Shown here: one piece after another, positions 51,101-60,100 of the stretch
How the letters are laid out: every line of letters starts with the position of its first letter
Position numbering within the stretch: the first letter of the stretch is position 1
Assembly: GCA_050247515.1 (NCBI GenBank)
Contig: JBFWUB010000025.1
Location: 1 to 64,000 of the forward strand
DNA length: 64,000 bases
Direction of reading: 5' to 3'
Source: RAM1 sp050247515
GTDB lineage: Bacteria > Pseudomonadota > Gammaproteobacteria > Burkholderiales > Burkholderiaceae_C
Program-made: the position numbers and the translations under genes
The notes under the pieces: generated by a model
What the model saw: only the letters and a program-made list of their open reading frames with translations
The model's database searches: none
Told to the model about the DNA's origin: nothing

Positions 51101-54100
51101 CCCTGGCTGGCGGCGCCGGCAACGACACATTGGACGGCGGCACCATCACCGACACGGTGAACCTGACCGATTTGAACGTGGTGTCATACGGCGCCGCGAC
51201 CAGCGGCGTGAACCTGAACCTGCAGACGGGCACGGCCAGCGACGGCTTTGGCGGCACGGACAGCCTGACCAACCTGAACTTCGTGGTGGGCTCGGCCCAC
51301 AACGACACGCTGACGGGCAGCAACAGCCAGATCTTCGAGCAGTTTGACGGCGGCCTGGGCGACGACGTGATCGACGGCGGCACCATTGACACGGTGACGC
51401 AGGCCAACGGCAACCGCGTGACGTACCAGGGCTTTACCAGCGCGGTGCAGGTGGACCTGGGCCAGAACAAGGCCACGGGCGCGGCGGGCAACGACACGCT
51501 GACCAACATCAACAACGTACGCGGCAGCAGCGCGGGCGACGTGCTGACGGGCAGCAACGCCACCGGGTATGTGGAAGTGTTTGACGGCCGCGGGGGCAAC
51601 GACACCATCGACGGCGCGGGCGGCACGGACATGGTGCGCTTTGACAGCGCATCCACCACGGGCGTGACGGTCAGCCTGGCCGCCAACACGGCGACCGACG
51701 GCCAGGGCGGCACGGACACCATCACCAACGTGGAGAACGTGCGCGGCAGCAACTTTGCCGACAGCATCACCGGCGATGCCGGCGACAACTACCTGGAAGG
51801 CATGGGCGGCAACGACGCCATCGTGGCCGGTGACGGCAACGACAACCTGGTGGGCGGCGGTGGCGACGACACGCTGACCGGCGGCAGCGGCACCGACATC
51901 TTCCGCTTCGGGCCCAGCGGCAACGGTGTGGACACCATTGCGGACTTTGGAATCGGCGACACCATCGGTATTGGCGCCAACCTGACCAACGGCGTGGCGA
52001 CGGCGGGCGACGGCAGCACGGTGCTCAATGGCGTGCAGGTCAGCAGCAACGGCACCACCACCACGCTGTACATCGACACCAACGGCGTGGCGGGTGCTGA
52101 AACACAGATCAACCTGACGGGGGACTTCCTGCCCGGCGAGTTCACGGTGGCCAACCTGGGCGGCGGCATCAGCATCGTCACCCGCGCGGCGGGCCAGACG
52201 CTGACGGGCGACGCGGGCAACAACACCCTGACCGGCAGCCTGGGATCGGACACCCTCAGCGGGCTGGACGGCGATGACGTGCTCAATGGCGCGGGCGGCG
52301 ACGACAGCCTGAACGGTGGCGCGGGCAACGACGTGCTGCAAGGCAGCCTGGGCAACGACACGCTGGACGGCGGGGCGGATGCCGACGCCGTGGGCTTCGA
52401 TGGCGCGACCACCGCGGTGACGGTCAACCTGGGCGCCAACACTGCCACCGATGGGCAGGGCGGCACCGACACGCTGTTCAACGTGGAAAACGTGGTGGGC
52501 ACGGCCTTCAGCGACAACCTCACCGGCGATGGCGCCGGCAACGTGCTGACCGGCGACACCGGCGCCGACACGCTGAACGGCGCGGGCGGCAACGACACGC
52601 TGCTTGGCGGCGGCTGGGACGACGTGCTGACCGGCGGCGCGGGGGATGACCTGCTGGACGGCGGCACCGAGATCGACACCGCGACCTATGGCGATGCCAC
52701 GGGCAGCGTCACCATCAACCTGGGCACCCTCAGCGCCTCCGGTATGGGCAACGACATGTTCGTCAGCATCGAGCATGCCGGCGGCGGCCAGTATGCGGAC
52801 ACCATCACCGGTGACGGAAGCGCCAACGTGCTCAAGGGCGAGGGCGGCAACGACACCATCGACGGCGCAGGCGGCGCCGACTTGCTGGAGGGCGGCGACG
52901 GCGACGACAGCCTGCTGGGCGGTGAAGGCTTTGACACGCTGGCCGGCGGCGCGGGCAACGACGCGCTGCACGGCGGCGCAGACATCGACACCGCGGACTA
53001 CAGCCAGGCCACGGGTGCGGTGCAGGTCAACCTGGACAGCGGCACAGCCACGGGGGCGGCCGGCAGCGACACGCTGCAGTTCATTGAAAACGTGGTGGGC
53101 AGCGGGCATGCCGATGCACTGACAGGTGACTACAACAACAACTACCTGGCCGGCAATGCGGGCAACGACACGCTGCTGGGCGGCGACGGCAATGACGACC
53201 TGAACGGCGGTGATGGCGACGACAACCTCAACGGCGGCACGGGCGACGACCTGCTGCGCGGCGATGCGGGCAACGATGCGCTGGACGGCGGCGCCGACCG
53301 CGACCGCGTGAGCTACAACGATGCCACCAGCGGTGTGACGCTGAACCTGGGCACAGGCACGGCCACCGGCGCCGCGATCGGCACCGACACGTTGAGCGGC
53401 ATTGAAGACGCCAGCGGCAGCAACCAGGCAGACAGCCTGACGGGCAACAGCGCAGACAACGCCATCGAAGGCCTGGACGGCAACGACACCGTGGCGGGTG
53501 ACGCGGGCAACGACTTCCTGTCGGGTGGCAGCGGGGCCGACAACCTGCAAGGTGGCGCCGGCCTTGACGCGCTGCGCGGCGGCACGGGTGCCGACGCACT
53601 GGACGGCGGCGCCGACACCGACGAGGCCGACTATTCAGACGCTGTGGGCGCCGTCACGGCCAGCCTGGCCGGCGGCACGGCCACGGTGGCGGGTGACGCG
53701 GCCGACACGCTGGCCAACATTGAAAACCTGCGCGGCAGCGCGTACGACGACGCGCTGACCGGCGACACCGGCGCCAACATGCTGGTGGGCGGCAGCGGCA
53801 ACGACACGATCAACGGCGGCGACGGCAACGACAACCTGCGCGGCGACGCGGGCAACGACGTGCTCAACGGCGGCGCCGGCAACGACTACATCAACGCCGG
53901 TGGCTCAGGCGACGGCGGCAGCGACACGGTGGACGGCGGCGACGGCTACGACGTCGTGTCGTTCAACTACGGCGGCGAAGGCGCAGGGGTGACATTCACC
54001 TCCACCGGCCCCAACGGCACGCAGGCAGACCCGCTGGGCGGCACGCACACGCTGAGCAATGTGGAAGAAGTCCACATCATTGGCGGCTTTGGCAACGACA

Positions 54101-57100
54101 CCTTCACCGGCGACAACGCTCGCAACTGGATCCAGGGCGGCGCGGGCAACGACACGCTGACCGGCGGCGCCGGCAACGACAGCTTTGCCTACACCACGCA
54201 GGGCAGCGGCATAGACCGCATCACCGACCTGAGCGCCGGTGACAACCTGGCGATCAACAACCCTGGTGGCCCGGTGGTGACGCTGAGCAGCACCATCCTG
54301 AGCGGCAACGACGCCAGCGGCCTGACCAAGGGCCAGGTCATGGTGGGCACGCCCAGCGGCGGCGTCACACGTATTCATGTGGGCACGGACGACAACGCGG
54401 GCGCCGACATTGAAATTGACCTGGTGGGCACCTACAGCGCCAGTGAATTCTCTGTCACCAACGACAGCTTCAACGGCTACCTGAACTACACGCCGGCGGC
54501 GACGCTGACGGGCACGGCGGGCAACGACACCCTGACCGGCGGCAGCGGGAATGACACGCTGGACGGCCTGGGCGGAAACGACAGCCTGACCGGCAACGGC
54601 GGCAACGACAGCCTGCTGGGCGGCGCGGGCGCCGACACGCTGCATGGCGGCGCCGGCAACGACACGCTGGACGGCGGCACCATCACCGACACGGTGAACC
54701 TGAGCGACCTGAACGTGGTGAACTACTTCAGCGCCACCACGGGCGTGAGCGTCAATCTGCAGACCGGCACGGCCAGCGACGGCCTGGGCGGCACCGACAG
54801 CCTGAGCAACCTCAACTTCGTCAACGGCTCGGCCCACAACGACACGCTGACGGGCAGCAACAGCCAGATCTTCGAGCAGTTTGACGGCGGCCTGGGTGAC
54901 GACGTGATCGACGGCGGCACCATCGACACCGTGACCATGGCCAACGGCAACCGCGTGACCTACACGTCTGCCACGGGCGCGGTGCAGGTGGACCTGAGCC
55001 TGAACAAGGCCACCGGCGCGGCCGGCAACGACACACTGACCAACATCAGCTACGTGCGCGGCAGCAATTCGGGCGACACGCTCAAGGGCAGCAACACCAC
55101 GGCATACGTGGAAACCTTTGACGGGCGCGGCGGCAACGACACCATTGACGGGGCCGGCGGCTTTGACGTGGTGCGCTACGACACGGGCGCCGCCACCACG
55201 GGCGTCACGGTCAACCTGGCCAGCTTCACGGCCACGGACGGCCAGGGCGGCACCGACACGCTGAACAACGTGGAGAACGTGCGCGGCACCAACTTCAACG
55301 ACAGCATCACCGGTGACGCCAACCTCAACTACCTGGAAGGCATGGGTGGCAACGACACCATCGTGGCCGGCGACGGCGACGACAACCTGCTGGGTGGCGC
55401 GGGCGATGACGTACTGACGGGCGGCACGGGCGCGGACATCTTCCGCTTTGCCGCCAGCGGCAACGGCGTGGACACCATCACCGACCTGGGCGCGGGCGAC
55501 GCCATTGGCGTGGGCTACGGCCTGACAACCGGCACCGCCACGGCTGGCGACGGCAGCACCGTGACCAGCGGCGGCGTGCAGGTGAGCAGCAGCGGTGGCA
55601 CGACCACGCTGTACATCGACACCAACAACACTGCGGGGGCCGAGGTACAGATCAACGTGGCAGGCACCTACGCCGCCACTGCATTCACCGTGACCAACCT
55701 GGGCAACGGCACCAGCAGCATCACGCTGAACAACAACCTGGCCATCACCGGCACGGGCGCCAATGAAACCCTGAGCGGCGCTGAAGGCAACGACACCATC
55801 AGCGGCCTGGGAGGCAGCGACATCATCAACGGCAACGACGGCGACGACAGCCTGCTGGGCGGTGACGGCGACGACTTCATGAACGGTGGCCTGGGCAACG
55901 ACGCCATCGACGGCGGCGCGGGCAACGACTGGGCCTTCCATGACGCGGCCACCTCGGGCGTGACGGTCAACCTGGGCACGGGCAGCGTGAGCGGCGGCGC
56001 GGGCACAGACACGCTGAGCGGCATTGAATGGGTGGGCGGCAGCGTGCACGACGACAGCCTGACGGGTGACGGCAACGCCAACCTGCTGCAGGGCCGCGCG
56101 GGCAACGACACGCTGGACGGCGCGGGCGGCACCGACACCGCCGACTATTACCAGGCTACCGGCGGCGTAACCGCCAGCCTGGCCAGCAACACGGCGACGG
56201 GCGACGGCAACGACACGTTCATCAGCATCGAGAACCTCAACGGCTCGCTGTTTGCCGACACGCTGACGGGCGACGGCGGCAACAACGGCCTGTTTGGCGC
56301 GGCGGGCGACGATACGCTGACCGGCAACGGCGGCCACGACAACCTGGACGGCTTTGACGGCAACGACAGCCTGCTGGGTGGCACCGGCAGCGACACGCTG
56401 CACGGCGGCGCCGGCAACGACACGCTGGACGGCGGCACCATCACCGACACGGTGAACCTGAGCGACCTGAACGTGGTGAGCTACTTCAGCGCCACCACGG
56501 GCGTGAGCGTCAACCTGCAGACCGGCACGGCCAGCGACGGCCTGGGCGGAACCGACACGTTGAGCAACCTCAACTTCATCAACGGGTCCAACCACAACGA
56601 CACGATCACGGGCAGCGATGGCCCGATCTTCGAGCAGTTTGACGGCGGGCTGGGCGACGACGTGATCAACGGCGGCACCATCGACACGGTGACGCAGGCC
56701 AACGGCAACCGCGTAACCTACGTGGGCGCCACCGGTGCGGTGCAGGTGGACCTGAGCCAGAACAAGGCCACGGGCGCGGCGGGCAACGACACGCTGACCC
56801 TCATCAACCACATCCGCGGCAGCAACTTCAACGACAACATCAAGGGCAGCGACACGACCGCCTATGTGGAAGTGTTTGACGGCCGGGGCGGCAACGACAC
56901 GATCGACGGCGCGGGCGGCATCGACCAGGTGCGCTATGACACGGGCGCGACCGCTGCGGTCACGGTCAACCTGGCGGGCAACACCGCCACCGACGGCCAG
57001 GGCGGCACCGACACCCTGAGCAACCTGGAAAACGTGCGCGGCAGCAACTTCAACGACAGCATCACCGGCGACACGGCGGCCAACGCACTGGAAGGCATGG

Positions 57101-60100
57101 GCGGCAACGACACGCTGGCCGGTGGCGACGGCAACGACACGCTGACCGGCGGCGCGGGCGACGACAGCCTGACGGGCGGCGCGGGCGCGGACCTGTTCCG
57201 CTTTGCGGCCAGCGGCAACGGCGTGGACACCCTGGCCGACTTTGCGGTGGGTGATTTCATCGGCGTCGGCACGGCCCTGGCATCGGGCCTGGCCACGGCG
57301 GGCGACGGCAGCGCGGTGACGGGCAAGGGCGTGCGGGTGAGCAGCAGCGGTGGGGTGACGACGCTGTGGATTGACACGAACAACGTAGCGGGCGCGGAGG
57401 TGCAGATCAACCTGGCCGGCACGTTCGCGGCGAACCAGTTCACCGTGACGGACCTGGGCAATGGGACGAGCAGCATCGTGGTGTCTGCGGGGCAGACGGT
57501 TATTGGCACCACCGGCGCCGACGCGCTGGCTGGTAGCGCCAATGACGACGTCCTGAGCGGCCTGGCAGGCCAGGACACGTTGAGCGGCGGTGCCGGCAAC
57601 GACACCCTGAACGGCGGCGACGGCATTGACACAGCCGACTACACCAGCGCCACGGCTGGTGTGTCGGGCCAGCTGTGGAGCGGCGCCATCAGCGCCGACG
57701 GCCAGGGCGGCAGCGACACGCTGTCGTTCATCGAGAACGTCACCGGCGGTGGCTTCAACGACGTGCTGGGCGGCAACGGCCTGGCCAACAGGCTGGACGG
57801 CGCAGGCGGCGACGACCAGCTGGCCGGCTACGAAGGCAACGACACGCTGCTGGGTGGCGACGGTGCGGATACCGTCAATGGCGGTATCGGCGATGACACG
57901 CTGGCAGGCGGCGCCGGTGCCGACACGCTGATTGGGGGCGACGGCGCCGACACGGCCGACTACGCCAGCGCCACGGCCGGTGTGTCGGGCCAGCTGTGGA
58001 GCGGATCGATCAGCGCCGACGGCCAGGGCGGCAGCGACACGCTGTCGTTCATCGAGAACATCACCGGCGGTGCGTTCAACGACGTGCTGGGTGGCAACGG
58101 CCTGGCCAACAGGCTGGACGGCGCAGGCGGCGACGACCAGCTGTCGGGCTACGAAGGCAACGACACGATGCTGGGCGGCGATGGAGCCGACACGGTCAAT
58201 GGTGGTGCGGGCAGCAACAGCCTGACGGGTGGCGCGGGCATTGACCGATTCGTCCTGAACCTGAACGGCAGCGATTCCATCCTGGACTTCACGGCTGGTG
58301 CGGGCGGCGACCAGCTGGACCTGTCGTTCGTGATCGGCAGCCTGACCAACTACGCGGGCGGCAACCCGTTTGCCACGGGCCACCTGCAATTGCTGCAAGT
58401 GGGCCCCGACACCGTGGTGCAGGTGGACGCCGACGGCATTGGCGCCGGTGGCTTTACGGGCATTGCCAGCCTGGCCGGCGTGACCAAAGCCAGCATGACC
58501 AGCGCCAACTTCATCAACGGCTACAACCCCGGCAGCGGACTGAACCTGACGGGCACGGCCGGCGCAGAGCTGCTGACGGGCGGCGCCTCCAATGACACGC
58601 TGAACGGCGCGGCGGGTGATGACACGCTGGCAGGCGGCGCTGGCAACGACACGCTGATTGGCGGCGACGGCATCGACACGGTGGACTACACCAGCGCCAC
58701 CGGCGCGGTGTCGGGCCAGTTGTGGAGCAGCACGGTCACGGCCGACGGCCAGGGCGGCAGCGACAGCCTGGCCTTTGTGGAAAACATTACCGGCGGCGGC
58801 TTCAATGACGTGCTGGGCGGCAACAGCCTGCCCAACCGGCTGGACGGCGCAGGTGGCGACGACCAACTGGCCGGCTACGAAGGCAACGACACGCTGCTGG
58901 GTGGCGACGGTGCGGATGCCGTCAATGGCGGCATCGGCGATGACACGCTGACCGGTGGTGCCGGGGCTGACACCCTGGTGGGCGGCGACGGCATCGATAC
59001 AGCGGACTACTCCAGCGCGACTGCCGGCGTATCGGGCCAGCTGTGGAGCGGCGCCACCAGCGCCGACGGCCAGGGCGGCAGCGACACGCTGTCGTCCATT
59101 GAGAACCTCACCGGCGGCGGCTTCAACGACGTGCTGGGCGGCAACGGCCTGGCCAACGTGCTGGACGGCGCCGCTGGCAACGACCAGCTGTCGGGCTATG
59201 AGGGCAACGACACGCTGCTGGGCGGCGATGGTGCCGATACCGTCAATGGCGGCATCGGCGACGACACCCTGATCGGCGGCGCGGGCAGCGACACGCTGGT
59301 GGGCGGCGACGGCACCGACACCGCTGACTACACCAGCGCCACGGCCGGTGTGTCGGGCCAGCTGTGGAGCAGCACGGTCACGGCCGACGGCCAGGGCGGC
59401 AGCGACACACTGTCGTTTATCGAGAACATCACCGGTGGCGGCTTCAACGACGTGCTGGGCGGCAACGGTCTGGCCAACAGGCTGGACGGCGCGGGCGGCG
59501 ACGACCAGTTGGCAGGCTATGAAGGCAACGACACGCTGCTGGGCGGCGACGGTGCCGACACGGTCAACGGCGGCTCGGGCATCAACAACCTGACGGGCGG
59601 CGCAGGCATTGACCGATTTGTCCTGAACCTGAACGGCAGCGATTCCATCCTGGACTTCACGGCCGGTGCGGGCGGCGATCAGCTGGACCTGTCGTTCCTG
59701 ATTGGTGGCCTGACCAACTACGCCGGAGGCAACCCGTTTGCCACAGGCCATGTGCAGCTGACGCAGGTGGGCCCTGACACCGTGGTGCAGGTGGATGCGG
59801 ATGGCGCGGGTGCCGGTGGCTTCACCAGCATTGCCAGCCTGGCCGGTGTGACCAAGGCCAGCGTGACCAGTGCCAACTTCATCAACGGCTACAACCCGGT
59901 GAGCGGCCTGAACCTGACGGGCACGGCCGGCGCAGAGCTGCTGACGGGCGGCGCCTCCAATGACACGTTGAACGGCGCGGCGGGTGATGACACGCTGGTC
60001 GGCGGCGCAGGCAACGACACGCTGATCGGCGGTGACGGCGCCGACACAGCCGACTACACCAGCGCCACGGGCGCGGTAGCGGGTCAGCTTTGGAGCGGTG

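Noticed and set aside
48625..53550. Two further long antisense frames (823 and 788 codons) in the RTX gene
   Set aside because: Same cause: a by-product of biased repeat codons. No start signals or conserved features.
53905..59751. A 1,948-codon open frame antisense to the RTX gene
   Set aside because: It arises because GGC/GAC-rich RTX repeats rarely give stop codons on the complementary strand. It has low-complexity Val/Ala/Arg composition, no domain, and the sense strand has motifs and a ribosome-binding site.
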